A DNA stretch of 64,000 nt, taken from positions 1 to 64,000 of the forward strand of contig NZ_JAIOAO010000006.1 in NCBI RefSeq assembly GCF_021190955.1, read 5' to 3'. Every line of letters starts with the position of its first letter. The stretch's first letter is position 1. The DNA is from Parachryseolinea silvisoli (GTDB lineage: Bacteria > Bacteroidota > Bacteroidia > Cytophagales > Cyclobacteriaceae). This document shows, in pieces, positions 8,928-18,356 of the stretch. The position numbers were made by a program, and so were the translations under genes. The notes beneath the pieces are model-generated. The model made no database searches, was not told where the DNA came from, and saw nothing but the letters and a program-made list of their open reading frames with translations.

Positions 8928-8940
8928 CCGGGCTACTTTC
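8915..8940. terminator. Bidirectional terminator spanning the clpX and lpxB stop codons
   Basis: GAAAGTAGCC (8915-8924) pairs perfectly with GGCTACTTTC (8931-8940). The clpX TAA lies in the six-base loop and the lpxB stop lies in the right arm, so each gene's last codons form part of the other's terminator. T-rich sequence follows on the plus strand. Confidence 0.65.
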
Positions 8941-10054
8941 CGGCTTTCTTTAAGTACTGTATCATCAGCTGCGCCGCATTGTCGGACGCCGACCCTGTGT
9001 CCAGGATCCTGATAATCCGATCGTATTCTATGAGCATGTTCTCCCGGTAGGGCATATTGTCTAACATGCGCGTGAGCTCCGCTGAGACATCGTCTGGATT
9101 GGCTGCCCCTTGGATCATCTCCTTTACCACTTCCTTGTCGGCAATCAGGTTTACCAGGGATATGTAGGCTACACGAATGACCTGTTTTACCAGCCAGTAC
9201 GAGATGGGGCTTGCCTTATACACCACTACCTGGGGCACGCGGAACAAAGCTGTTTCAAGCGTTGCCGTGCCTGACGTTACGATCGCGGCGGATGCATGCT
9301 GCAATAGATTATAGGTATCCTCAAAGATAAACGTGACGTTTGGATACTGCCGCAACGGAGCATATAGTGATTTATCCAGGTTTGATACAGCGGCCACGGC
9401 AAACTGGCGCCCCGGGAATTTCTCAATAACCGCTGCCATGAGTGGAATGATAGAGCGTAACTCCTGTCGGCGACTGCCAGGCAACAAAGCAACCAGTGGC
9501 GTCTTACCTTCAAGCTGGTTACGCTCCAGAAACGTAGGATCGTGTGTATGCGCTTTTACGGCGTCCAGGACGGGATTGCCGACATAGTCTACCTCCCAGT
9601 CAAACCGTTTAAAGAACTCCTTCTCAAAGGGCAGGATGACAAATAGCTGGTCTACATTCGCTTTCAGCTCCAACGCCCGGCGCTGATACCAGGCCCATAC
9701 TTTGGGAGGTATATAGTAAAATACCGGAATGCCCGTCTTCTTGCCAAATTTGGCAATCCGGCGGTTAAAGCCTCCGTAATCTACCAGAATGATCACATCA
9801 GGCTTGTACGCGATGATATCCGCCTTGCACTTTCCAATATAACGTGATATCCTATTCAGGTTCGTGAGAATCTCTACCAGGCCCATAAAGGCCAGGTCGC
9901 GATAGTGCACTGTGAGCTTCACCCCACCCGACTCCATGTAGTCGCCACCAAAACCTTGAAAATCGGCTTGTGGATCACGCTGTTGAATGGCCCGGACGAG
10001 GTTGCCAGCATGCAGATCGCCTGATCGCTCCCCCGCTATGATATAATATCGCAT
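8933..10054 (-). CDS. lpxB: Lipid-A-disaccharide synthase
   Basis: Peripheral inner-membrane GT19 glycosyltransferase that condenses lipid X with UDP-2,3-diacylglucosamine to form the lipid A disaccharide. The 373 residues carry the family's N-terminal GERSGDLHA motif at about 8-16, the PPKVWAW segment near 141-147 and the LLPGSR motif in the C-terminal Rossmann half. This marks a Gram-negative outer membrane. The PTPS/QueD-like gene lies 37 bases upstream on the same strand and may share its transcript. The start MRYYIIAGE is the usual one. Confidence 0.95.
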   Translation of the reverse strand: MRYYIIAGERSGDLHAGNLVRAIQQRDPQADFQGFGGDYMESGGVKLTVHYRDLAFMGLVEILTNLNRISRYIGKCKADIIAYKPDVIILVDYGGFNRRIAKFGKKTGIPVFYYIPPKVWAWYQRRALELKANVDQLFVILPFEKEFFKRFDWEVDYVGNPVLDAVKAHTHDPTFLERNQLEGKTPLVALLPGSRRQELRSIIPLMAAVIEKFPGRQFAVAAVSNLDKSLYAPLRQYPNVTFIFEDTYNLLQHASAAIVTSGTATLETALFRVPQVVVYKASPISYWLVKQVIRVAYISLVNLIADKEVVKEMIQGAANPDDVSAELTRMLDNMPYRENMLIEYDRIIRILDTGSASDNAAQLMIQYLKKAGK

Positions 10055-10091
10055 GGCTGATAGAACTGATGAACGGGGTACGAGTTACGAT

Positions 10092-10511
10092 TTATTCGCC
10101 AAAGTACTCTACATAATTCCGGGGTGTCTCGTACAAGCGGAGTGAATGCAGGGTACCGTACTTTGTAATGATAGGTATCTGGGCGTTCAGGATTTTCCAA
10201 ATCTCGAGGGTCAATGTTTCGCAGCTGGCCAGTTTGCCCTGCATAAAATCGACGTCGAGGTTGAGGTTCTTGTGATCGAGCTTGTCTATCACCTCCCGGC
10301 GGATGAGCGTGCTCAGGCGCTTAAGGTCTACCACAAAGCCTGTTTCGGGATCTGGATGGCCTTTTACGGTCACAATTAGCTCAAAATTATGCCCGTGCCA
10401 GTTTTCGTTGGCACAGGGGCCAAAGACCTCCGCATTTTTCTCAGGTGTCCACTGCGGATTGTACAGCTTGTGGGCGGCGTTAAAATGTTCCTTGCGGGAG
10501 ATGTAGATCAT
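10092..10511 (-). CDS. 6-pyruvoyl-tetrahydropterin synthase / QueD family protein
   Basis: A 139-residue T-fold enzyme acting on dihydroneopterin triphosphate, making either 6-carboxytetrahydropterin (queuosine route) or 6-pyruvoyltetrahydropterin. Likely zinc ligands His14, His39 and His41 are present, as is the glutamate in the C-terminal YETPRN motif. The catalytic cysteine, Cys33, is in a C-X5-HGH arrangement, the spacing of PTPS-type enzymes, whereas bacterial QueD usually has C-X3-HGH. I chose the ATG at 10511 (MIYISRKEHF); an upstream extension of 15 residues is unlikely. QueE is encoded at 22027-22650, so a queuosine role is plausible but not proven. Confidence 0.85.
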   Translation of the reverse strand: MIYISRKEHFNAAHKLYNPQWTPEKNAEVFGPCANENWHGHNFELIVTVKGHPDPETGFVVDLKRLSTLIRREVIDKLDHKNLNLDVDFMQGKLASCETLTLEIWKILNAQIPIITKYGTLHSLRLYETPRNYVEYFGE

Positions 10512-10574
10512 TATTTCCAGAAATTCCCTGCAAATTTTGGAAATAATCCTGAACAACCGGCCGACGATGGCCTA

Positions 10575-11324
10575 TTAATTCAGGCTAATATCCCGGTCAT
10601 TCAGGAATTTGCAAACGGCAACGATATCTTCCTGGTCTTTGAGCTTCACGTTAGACTCCTTCAGGAAGGCTTCTACCTGGGCGCGGTTTTCGCCTGAAAA
10701 GGATTCCAGGAATTTCTTCTTGTTGGGCGACACCTCCACCAACTTACCGTTCTTAGAGAGGAAATATCTGTTCTTCACCACGTACTTCGTCTCGTTGTTG
10801 CCCATATCCAGCGCGGCGTTGTAGCTGCCTGTTTTCACTTCGAGGAAATAGTATTTCAGCAACGTAGTCTCGGTATCGTTCTGCACCAAAATCTCAAAAA
10901 GGCCAGCTGCGCCCACTTGCGTTCCGCCATACTTCTGGGTAGCGACAAATGTCTGCAGGTCGCGTGTGTTCGCCAAGCCCATCGTCAGTGTTTTGACTGC
11001 TTTCATCGGTACCGTGCGAACACCTACATCGGTGTTGATCTCCAGGTAGCCGTTTTGGAGGTCGATGTTCATGCCATATTCTTTCACGACGCCGGCGTCG
11101 ACCTCGAGTGTTCCGACCTTCCAGGTTTTATACAGGTACTTGCTGCCGGTAGTGACTTTCTCCGGAAAGCCAAAAGATTTAATCGTGCCGTACGGGCCGG
11201 TGTTCATATCCATGCCGCTGGCCTGCGCGCCACCGACCACGCCTTGTCCAAACATATTGGTATGCGACAGCATCAACCCTGCGAAGACAATCAATAAGCT
11301 AAATAAGCTTTCTTTCTTTCTCAT
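10575..11324 (-). CDS. Secreted protein of unknown function
   Basis: I do not recognise this 249-residue protein. It begins with a Lys/Arg-rich n-region and a hydrophobic stretch (residues 7-26) ending near MFGQG, a Sec signal peptide with a probable cleavage near residue 27, and no lipobox. The mature part is mixed alpha/beta with no obvious catalytic motif; a Lys-rich C-terminal segment (about 195-240) with KKKFLESF and NRAQVEAFLKE looks helical. It lies after the terminator of the Sus locus and before the PTPS/QueD-like gene on the same strand. Probably periplasmic. Confidence 0.7.
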   Translation of the reverse strand: MRKKESLFSLLIVFAGLMLSHTNMFGQGVVGGAQASGMDMNTGPYGTIKSFGFPEKVTTGSKYLYKTWKVGTLEVDAGVVKEYGMNIDLQNGYLEINTDVGVRTVPMKAVKTLTMGLANTRDLQTFVATQKYGGTQVGAAGLFEILVQNDTETTLLKYYFLEVKTGSYNAALDMGNNETKYVVKNRYFLSKNGKLVEVSPNKKKFLESFSGENRAQVEAFLKESNVKLKDQEDIVAVCKFLNDRDISLN

Positions 11325-11360
11325 AACTATGCTTTAAAACTCTATGCTATAATAACTGTA

Positions 11361-11389
11361 AAAAGGCTGACCGTCAAGGTCAGCCTTTT
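11361..11389 (-). terminator. Terminator of the SusC/SusD operon
   Basis: AAAAGGCTGACC (11361-11372) pairs with GGTCAGCCTTTT (11378-11389) around a five-base loop, giving a 12-base stem with T-runs on both strands. It ends the four-gene Sus transcript coming from the right. Confidence 0.9.
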
Positions 11390-11427
11390 ATACTTTGATT
11401 ACATAGCGACGATTCGCCGCCCTGTAT

Positions 11428-12621
11428 TTATGGTTTTAATGTAAAGGTGTGTGTATTCGCATCGATCGTTGCCGCTCCGGCCTTAACAACGTAATCAACA
11501 ATAATTTCACCTTCGGTATATGTACCCGAGCCCGTTACGGTATAGGTTGTTCCACCGATCACGAAATTTTGTGAAGGAATTGTTATCTCTCCTACACCCG
11601 CGCAAACATCCGAGTGGTATTCGATCTCAACACCTGAATCCCAGAAGTTGTCATTCACCAGGATATAAGGAGCAGAACCCGCTGAGAAATTCACATCGTA
11701 GGTACCATATCCGGGCTCCAATGCGTCATAGTCTCCGGCATACGCAGACAGATCTTTATCTGCCGACACGCCTACGCGAACAACCTCATACGAAGAACCG
11801 CTCTTCACCACTTTTGCCAGTGTGTAGATGTTGTTGGCACATACGAAACTCGGATCAAAGGCGGCCGGGAATTCCAGTGTACCGGGGTTTTGAACACCCA
11901 ACTGAGAATATTCCAGAGTAAGATCAAGCTTAGGAAGTTCTCCAAGTTGACCCGGATCAATCGCACTAGCGATACCCACTTGCAGCAAGTACTCACCATC
12001 ATCGAGATCTTCCGTCAGCAGAGCCTCCTCAAACGCAGCGCCATTTACAGTCGCTCTGTCGCCATTCGGGTCTGTGATATAGAAGATTAGGTTAGCGATA
12101 TCGGTCGGAGCAATTTCAGTACCTGAACCATCGAACAATACACCTGCCCAGCTCAGCGCCAGCGGCAGATCGCCATTGGATACGTTCTGGATTGTGAACG
12201 ATATCGTGCGTGGCGTAATGCTGGCATTCTCTGTTCTGGCATCACCCACGGTGATGGTCAGGGTCTCGGTATCTTCGGGCACTTCATCCGCCAGAATCTT
12301 CACCTGACCTTTGGCCGTAGTCCGGTTTGCCGGGATCTTCAGCAGGCTCGTATAGGTGAAATCGGAACCTTCAGTAGCATCGCCACCGGTTACGTTAACA
12401 TATACTGCTACGTCGACAATCTGCGCTGTGCTGAGGGTTACGGTGAATTCAAATGTGCTGTCTTTTTCCAGCAGCGTAACTTCCGGGTGATCAATTGTGA
12501 TATTTACCGTCGGAGAGGTCGGCGTAAGTATGCTTTCACCCGTCTTATCGTCGTCGCTACAAGCCGCGAAGGCCACCGCCAGGGCAAGGAGGGATATATA
12601 TTTACTATATAATTTCTTCAT
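11428..12621 (-). CDS. Surface-type lipoprotein with a Calx-beta-like domain, Sus locus
   Basis: A 397-residue lipoprotein. The signal peptide ends in the lipobox AFAAC with the lipidated cysteine at residue 21, followed by Ser-Asp-Asp-Asp. Acidic residues just after the cysteine are the known surface-export signal of Bacteroidota lipoproteins, so it is probably on the outer face of the outer membrane. Residues about 45-150 resemble a Calx-beta/immunoglobulin-like fold (GGDATEGSDFTYTS); the rest is beta-rich and unassigned. It is the last gene of the operon with SusC, SusD and another lipoprotein, so a ligand-binding accessory role is inferred. No hydrolase motif seen. Confidence 0.75.
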   Translation of the reverse strand: MKKLYSKYISLLALAVAFAACSDDDKTGESILTPTSPTVNITIDHPEVTLLEKDSTFEFTVTLSTAQIVDVAVYVNVTGGDATEGSDFTYTSLLKIPANRTTAKGQVKILADEVPEDTETLTITVGDARTENASITPRTISFTIQNVSNGDLPLALSWAGVLFDGSGTEIAPTDIANLIFYITDPNGDRATVNGAAFEEALLTEDLDDGEYLLQVGIASAIDPGQLGELPKLDLTLEYSQLGVQNPGTLEFPAAFDPSFVCANNIYTLAKVVKSGSSYEVVRVGVSADKDLSAYAGDYDALEPGYGTYDVNFSAGSAPYILVNDNFWDSGVEIEYHSDVCAGVGEITIPSQNFVIGGTTYTVTGSGTYTEGEIIVDYVVKAGAATIDANTHTFTLKP

Positions 12622-12640
12622 AATTCTGATAGGTTAAGCC

Positions 12641-13615
12641 TTATTCAACAATCTTCTCGAGCACATGATAGAAAGTACGGGGACCTGAGCCGGCGGTGAA
12701 GTAACCGAACGACATCGTCAGACGGTCTTTTCCGTCGGGCGAATTCGTTACGAAGTTGCTCGAACCACAATGTACATCGTCCATGTCTACCGGGTTGGAC
12801 TCACAATCGATGAATGGCTGACCGTTACCTACTTGATCATCGCCTGTAGGCGTCTTATCAGGATAGGTGATCACACCGTTGATGATTTGGAAATACCAGG
12901 TGTTTCCTGTAAAGGCTTTTGCACCCAAATATTCTACCACACGGTAGGTTGTTGCATCTACCGATTCGATTACGGTTTCTTCCGGCCAGTCTGATGTGGT
13001 GTATGTAGGCACACCAAGGCGGTAATATTCACCTACGATCGCTCTGTATTTACCAGCATAACGAGTCGATACGCTAATACCTACTGTATAAGACTGTTGC
13101 ACTACGCGCTCGTCATCCAATACGCTTTCAATACGAAACACCCAACGGTCGCCGATTTGATATTCGGTATCGCTGTCAGGCAATGCACCGGTAGTGCCGT
13201 CGGGATAGCCAACGGTCAGACCTTTCGTCAACTCGTCGAAATCGTACGAAGACGTGATGAAGTGGCCTTCGTCATTGGTGATCTCGATGCTTTCCGCTAG
13301 AACCTCGTTCGAAGTAAAGGTCCGGGTGGTATCTTTCGTTTCGCCGCCGACTGTTACTTCCCAGGTAACAGTTTTAGTGAACGACTTATACAGATTTACC
13401 GTGCGGGTTTTTTGGCGGCCCTGGTTTACCCAAAGCTCGATCGTATACGGACCATCCGGATTTCCTACTACATAGTTTATGGAAGCGCTCGTTGCTGTCA
13501 GCAAGCCCCCTTCCTGCGCATGTTCCGTGATGAGATCTTCCGACTCGTTACAAGCCGAGAGCACAGTCAGGGAAAAAGCGACGAAACAAAGTATCTTATT
13601 AAAATTGATTGTCAT
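12641..13615 (-). CDS. Surface-type lipoprotein of unknown family, Sus locus
   Basis: A 324-residue lipoprotein with lipobox VLSAC (Cys22) and an acidic stretch after it (NESED), again suggesting surface exposure. The body is beta-rich and contains no catalytic motif I can name. The start at 13615 (MTINFNKI) gives a normal signal peptide; a longer in-frame form to 13645 would put extra residues before it. It lies between the SusD-like gene (33 bases upstream) and the Calx-beta lipoprotein (19 bases downstream), consistent with one operon. It may be an additional substrate-binding protein for the SusC channel, by analogy with SusE/SusF. Confidence 0.75.
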   Translation of the reverse strand: MTINFNKILCFVAFSLTVLSACNESEDLITEHAQEGGLLTATSASINYVVGNPDGPYTIELWVNQGRQKTRTVNLYKSFTKTVTWEVTVGGETKDTTRTFTSNEVLAESIEITNDEGHFITSSYDFDELTKGLTVGYPDGTTGALPDSDTEYQIGDRWVFRIESVLDDERVVQQSYTVGISVSTRYAGKYRAIVGEYYRLGVPTYTTSDWPEETVIESVDATTYRVVEYLGAKAFTGNTWYFQIINGVITYPDKTPTGDDQVGNGQPFIDCESNPVDMDDVHCGSSNFVTNSPDGKDRLTMSFGYFTAGSGPRTFYHVLEKIVE

Positions 13616-13648
13616 AATTTTCTTTCCGTTTAAAGGTACTACCACCTG

Positions 13649-15121
13649 TTATTGCATCCACCACACTTTTGACGTCAGCAAATCTCCGCCCATGTTGCCA
13701 ACGGCAACCTGATAGTTGGTTGCATTGAGCGTTTGCTCATTGGACGGATAAATAAACCGGGAAGGGATTTGCGTAATGCCGATCGGGTCTCTAGCCGGGG
13801 TCAATGCAGGAACCTTCGTTCTTCTCCATTCGCTGAAGGCCTCGATACCCTGGAAGTACAGAGCAATGTATTTCTGCGTATAGATCTTGTTCAGACCGCC
13901 AGCAGCGTCATAGGCTACTCCGGGGATCGCGAGATAATCTGCAGCAACGAGGTTAACAATAGAACCATCCTCATTCTTGAACCCTTTGAAGGTATCGAAC
14001 GATGCTGTAATACCCGCATTGTAGTAAGCAGCAGCGGCAGCATCACCACCACCGATAATGCCAAGTTTAGCAGCCTCGGCCAGTAGAAAGTTCAGCTCAG
14101 CATAATCCATGAATACACCTGGTGTATTGGGTTGCAGGAAGTATTCGCCAATCATTGACGTGTTAGCATAGTCATAACCGTTCACTGTCGGGTTGTTAAC
14201 GCCAGGAGCAGCACCACGAATTTCATCGTCGTCATTCGGCTGCGCATATACTGGCAGGCGGGGATCGTTCAGACCATCCATGAGTGTAACGAGGGTCTCG
14301 TTAATTCTCCACTCCAGACGGGTGGTAAAGATTACGTTGTTCCAAACCGGATTTGCGTTCGGGTTGGTGGCGCGGTAGTTCAGTTGGCTGTTGTCAGCAT
14401 TCGAAGTAAAGATTGCTCCGCTATTTACAATGGCTTGCATCTCAGCATCCACATCCACTTTATTTGACATTCTCATCAACAGACGTACACGCAAGGAGTT
14501 TGCGAACTTTGTCCACTTGGTCACATCACCACCGTAAAGGATGTCCTGCGCGGCCGGCAGTGTGCCCGCGCCAGCGAGGTATCCTACGGCTGCCTCCAGC
14601 GAGTCAACCATAGCCGGATAGATATCTTCCTGCTTGTCATATACCGGCAGTGTTTTGCCTTCTTCCGCCTGCAATGCACCCGAGTACGGAATATCACCAA
14701 ATGTATCGGTCAGCAGGGAGAACACATAGGTCTGCCAAATCAGCGCAACACCTTTGGTTACGTTGTTTTGCTCGTCGACAGCGGCCAGGTACATCTTCTT
14801 AGAGTCCATCAGCGGACGTGCATACAGTTGGTCCCACCAGTTATTGATGGAAGTAACCCGAGGGTTATAACGTTCCTCATCATTGTACTGAACTTTTGCC
14901 CAGTGTTGAATCCAGGTTTCACCCATGTCACCACTGTTGAACATGTCGTACAGGATGTCACCGGTTTGCTCGATCATCGCCGGCAAGTGCAGATGAGACG
15001 GGATGACAACGGGACCGTTGGGGTTCTCGTTGATTTCTTCAAAATCGCCGGTACATGCGGTCACCAACATCGTTGTGAGCGCAGCGCCTGCCATATATTT
15101 CTTTATATTCAGAAAGTTCAT
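13649..15121 (-). CDS. SusD/RagB-like outer-membrane lipoprotein
   Basis: A 490-residue SusD-like protein, the lid-like substrate-binding partner of a SusC channel. Signal peptide with lipobox LVTAC (Cys23), followed by the typical FEEINENPNGP stretch. The body has the expected helical TPR-type content, including GDIPYSGALQ, and the C-terminal segment with QKYIALYFQGIEAFSEWRRT. These features point to the SusD-like_2 branch rather than canonical SusD. It follows susC by 20 bases. Its substrate cannot be read from sequence. Confidence 0.9.
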   Translation of the reverse strand: MNFLNIKKYMAGAALTTMLVTACTGDFEEINENPNGPVVIPSHLHLPAMIEQTGDILYDMFNSGDMGETWIQHWAKVQYNDEERYNPRVTSINNWWDQLYARPLMDSKKMYLAAVDEQNNVTKGVALIWQTYVFSLLTDTFGDIPYSGALQAEEGKTLPVYDKQEDIYPAMVDSLEAAVGYLAGAGTLPAAQDILYGGDVTKWTKFANSLRVRLLMRMSNKVDVDAEMQAIVNSGAIFTSNADNSQLNYRATNPNANPVWNNVIFTTRLEWRINETLVTLMDGLNDPRLPVYAQPNDDDEIRGAAPGVNNPTVNGYDYANTSMIGEYFLQPNTPGVFMDYAELNFLLAEAAKLGIIGGGDAAAAAYYNAGITASFDTFKGFKNEDGSIVNLVAADYLAIPGVAYDAAGGLNKIYTQKYIALYFQGIEAFSEWRRTKVPALTPARDPIGITQIPSRFIYPSNEQTLNATNYQVAVGNMGGDLLTSKVWWMQ

Positions 15122-15141
15122 CTCTAAATCCAGTTTAAATT

Positions 15142-18100
15142 TTACAGCGTAAAGTTTAAGTTAAAGCCCATGCTTCTGGTGCTGGGAGTCTGAGCGTGCT
15201 CAAGACCCAGGTTACCGTTGCTGTTGGTGAAGCCGGTTTCAGGATCAATGTGTGGCACTTTCGTGTACAGCAGCGCCAGGTTACGTCCGATAATCGAGAA
15301 AGTAACTTTCTTGAACGGAGTCTTGGTCAGCAGCGAAGCGGGTAGTGTATAGCCCAGTGACACCTGGCGCAGTTTTACGTACGAAGCATCGAACACAGAA
15401 CCTGCTACTACGGTATTACCGAAGGCAGCATGGTTGTAGGTCATAGCAGGTACGCTAACGTCATTCGGGACATAGATCGGGTCACCATTTTCGTCGGTGC
15501 CAGCTTGTTTCACACCTTTACCGATGATACCGGTTTCACGACCTATCAGGGTTTCTTCGAGGATACCTGAATAGCGGCCCCATGCGTTGGTCATGGAGTA
15601 AACTTCACCGCCAATCTTCGCGTCAACCAGTACGTTCAAAGAAAGGCCTTTGTAGGAGAACGTGTTGTTCAAGCCTGCCAGCCAATCGGGGTTTGCGTCA
15701 CCCAGCGTCTTGTTACCGCTAGGATCGCGTTGCGGCACACCGTTTACGTGAACGATGTTGCCTTGCGGATCACGCAGGTAATCGGTACCATAGATTACAC
15801 CGTACGGCTGGCCGCGTTGTGCTATGATCTGTGAGTTCCAATAAGAGCTCAGCTGCAGTGCTTCCAGGCCAGGAGCCAGTTTCACTACTTCGTTTCTGTT
15901 TCGGGTAAAGTTTGCTGATACATCCCATGTGAAGCCCGTCGACGTTTTTATCGGAGAACCCGACACTTGCAGTTCGATGCCTTTGTTTGTCATCTCCCCG
16001 GCGTTAACCTGGAAGGAAGTATAACCAGAAGCTCCGGAAATGCTCACCGGTACGATCTGATCGGTAGATGTCTTGTTATAGTATGTAAACGTCAAGTTTA
16101 CAGCGTTACCGAACAGCCCTAATTCCGTACCCAATTCGTAAGAAGAGCTGATCTCAGGCTTCAGGTTCGGGTTCAGCAGGGTATTGCCTACTGTAGGCGT
16201 GATCAGTGAACCGCCCCAAGGATCGAAGAACGAGTAAACGTTCACGAGCTTGTAGGGATCCGTATCGGCACCTACTTGCGCCCAGCCACCACGTATTTTT
16301 GCGTAGCTCAGCACTTCTGATTGCAGGCCGAGGATCGACGTTACGTCGGCACTCAACGAGAAGGAAGGATAGAAGTATGAGTTGTTATTTTTCGGCAGCG
16401 TGCTTGACCAGTCGTTCCGGCCTGTTACGGTCAGGAAGAGGTAATCACGGAAGCTCAATTCAACGTTACCATACAAGCTGTGGATCTCTTTTTGCTCAGC
16501 GAATGTCTCGACGTCTACCGCTACGCGGGAGTTGTCGAGGTTGTATACGCCGGGGATTTCCAGCTCAGGAGCTTCGGCGATAGTACGGTCATGCACCTGA
16601 CGCATATTGTTACCGCCCACACTGGCCACAACTTTGAGGTCGGTCATGACTTCTTTATTGAATGTCAGCAAGAAGTCGGAGTTAACTTCGTACCAGGTAC
16701 GGTCAACCTCCTGGTAGTTACCATTCGGGTAGTCATTAGAACCATGTGCACGTTTGCTAACGGCCAGATCAGTGAAGAAGTCAGTACCGGTTCTCACCGA
16801 CAATGACAACCAATCTGTAAACTCGTAGGACAGACGCACGTTACCGATGATACGGTCTTTGTCGAAACCCTGTGTGTTGTTATACAGCACCCAGTACGGG
16901 TTGTTGTTGAAGTTGGTATTCCAGTTGATCGGCGTTCCTGCCGCGCTGGTACCTTCAGGAGCCAGTGGCAGATTGGCATAATCTTTCAGTTTCTGAACGT
17001 CTACGTTGCGTTGAAACCAGGTGAACTGCTGCATCGGGTTGTTGTTGTCATAACCTCCACCCGTGGTGTTGTCGCTTTTAGACTTGATATAGTTCACACT
17101 TACTTCTGCGCGAAACTTGTCGGTGACGTTCAAGCCGCTGCTAATAGCAATGGTATTTTTCTTAAAATCGTTGTTTGGGATGATACCCTTCTGATCGAAA
17201 TTGCTCAACGAGAGACGGAAGTCAGCCTTTTCGTTACCGCCGGAGAGGGCGATGTTATTCTGGAATGTCTTACCTGTTTCGAAAAAGTCCTTGATGTTGT
17301 CTGGGTGCGAAACCCAGGGACGAGGCTGGCCGTCGAACGAATCCCATTGTACGAATTCAAGACCTTTGTCCAGTGCGGGACCCCAGCTTTCATCCTCACC
17401 ACCGCTATCGGTAGTACCGTCGTGCCAGTTGTAGTATTTGTTGTTATAGCCACCACCGTACGAGTTTTGATACGAAGGTAGACGAAGGGGCTTCTCAAAT
17501 GTAGCGGAGGAGTTCACTGAGATACCGAGACCTTTTGAACCACGGCCACTTTTGGTTGTAATAAGGATTACACCGTTCGAAGCCCGTGAGCCGTAAAGCG
17601 CGGCAGCATTCGGACCAGGGAGTACCGTTACAGACTCTACGTCATCGGGGTTGATATCGGCTGCACCGTTCTGACGGTCAGCGCCACCGTTACCATTTAC
17701 TACGGTATTACCAATGCCGGTTGCGTAGTTGTTGTTGTTGATCGGAATACCATCCACCACGAACAGGGGTTGGTTGTTGCCCGTCAGGGAAGATGCACCG
17801 CGCAACACGATACGAGAGGAAGAGCCGACGCTACCTGAACCGTTAGTAACCTGAACACCGGCTACACGTCCCGAGAGGGAGTTTACGATGTTTGATTCAC
17901 GTGCGGTGGTAAGTGCGCTACCCGATACATCTTGTACGGCATACCCCAGGGACTTTTTGTCCTTTTCAATACCGAAAGCCGTTACAACAACTTCTGTAAG
18001 TTGTTTGGTATCCGCGGCCATCGGCACGTCTACTGTGCTACGGCTTCCGATCTCAATTTCCTGAGTCGTCAAACCAATGAAAGTAATCATCAGGATACCG

Positions 18101-18309
18101 CCTTCAGCGGGTACCTTCAGGGTGTAAGATCCGTTTGCATCCGTTACTGTACCGTTGGTAGTACCCTTCAATACAACGTTTACCCCCGGAAGACCGGAAC
18201 CATCTTCGGCGGAGGTGACACGGCCCGTGACCGTTCGCTCCTGTGCCCACACTGCGCTGCTGGCGAGTGCAAACACCGCTGTTAAGCATACGAGTAGAAT
18301 TCTCTTCAT
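15142..18309 (-). CDS. SusC/RagA-family TonB-dependent outer-membrane transporter
   Basis: A 1055-residue TonB-dependent channel importing oligomers in an energy-dependent way. Signal peptide (residues 1-22), then a carboxypeptidase-regulatory-like domain (about 25-105), a TonB-box-like stretch (LTEVVVTAFG, near 104-113), the plug domain (about 115-245, with QPLFVVDGIPI) and a 22-strand barrel ending in the usual aromatic-rich C-terminus NLNFTL. It leads the operon susC, susD, two lipoproteins. No ECF sigma, anti-sigma, hybrid sensor or glycosidase gene adjoins it, so regulation and substrate are open; peptides are as possible as glycans. Confidence 0.95.
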   Translation of the reverse strand: MKRILLVCLTAVFALASSAVWAQERTVTGRVTSAEDGSGLPGVNVVLKGTTNGTVTDANGSYTLKVPAEGGILMITFIGLTTQEIEIGSRSTVDVPMAADTKQLTEVVVTAFGIEKDKKSLGYAVQDVSGSALTTARESNIVNSLSGRVAGVQVTNGSGSVGSSSRIVLRGASSLTGNNQPLFVVDGIPINNNNYATGIGNTVVNGNGGADRQNGAADINPDDVESVTVLPGPNAAALYGSRASNGVILITTKSGRGSKGLGISVNSSATFEKPLRLPSYQNSYGGGYNNKYYNWHDGTTDSGGEDESWGPALDKGLEFVQWDSFDGQPRPWVSHPDNIKDFFETGKTFQNNIALSGGNEKADFRLSLSNFDQKGIIPNNDFKKNTIAISSGLNVTDKFRAEVSVNYIKSKSDNTTGGGYDNNNPMQQFTWFQRNVDVQKLKDYANLPLAPEGTSAAGTPINWNTNFNNNPYWVLYNNTQGFDKDRIIGNVRLSYEFTDWLSLSVRTGTDFFTDLAVSKRAHGSNDYPNGNYQEVDRTWYEVNSDFLLTFNKEVMTDLKVVASVGGNNMRQVHDRTIAEAPELEIPGVYNLDNSRVAVDVETFAEQKEIHSLYGNVELSFRDYLFLTVTGRNDWSSTLPKNNNSYFYPSFSLSADVTSILGLQSEVLSYAKIRGGWAQVGADTDPYKLVNVYSFFDPWGGSLITPTVGNTLLNPNLKPEISSSYELGTELGLFGNAVNLTFTYYNKTSTDQIVPVSISGASGYTSFQVNAGEMTNKGIELQVSGSPIKTSTGFTWDVSANFTRNRNEVVKLAPGLEALQLSSYWNSQIIAQRGQPYGVIYGTDYLRDPQGNIVHVNGVPQRDPSGNKTLGDANPDWLAGLNNTFSYKGLSLNVLVDAKIGGEVYSMTNAWGRYSGILEETLIGRETGIIGKGVKQAGTDENGDPIYVPNDVSVPAMTYNHAAFGNTVVAGSVFDASYVKLRQVSLGYTLPASLLTKTPFKKVTFSIIGRNLALLYTKVPHIDPETGFTNSNGNLGLEHAQTPSTRSMGFNLNFTL

Positions 18310-18348
18310 ACTGCTAAGTTTAGGTTAATGAAAATTAAATATGCACTT

Positions 18349-18356
18349 CAAACTTA
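18349..18356 (-). promoter_or_regulatory. Candidate -7 element of the Sus operon
   Basis: TAAGTTTG on the minus strand matches TAnnTTTG and lies about 40 bases before the susC start. The -33 position at 19-base spacing reads TTT, so the match is partial. The 218 bases between this operon and the OmpA gene are otherwise AT-rich and without a gene. Confidence 0.45.

Noticed and set aside
17011-17481. 156-residue plus-strand frame
   Set aside because: Antisense to the SusC gene; no start context or homology pattern.
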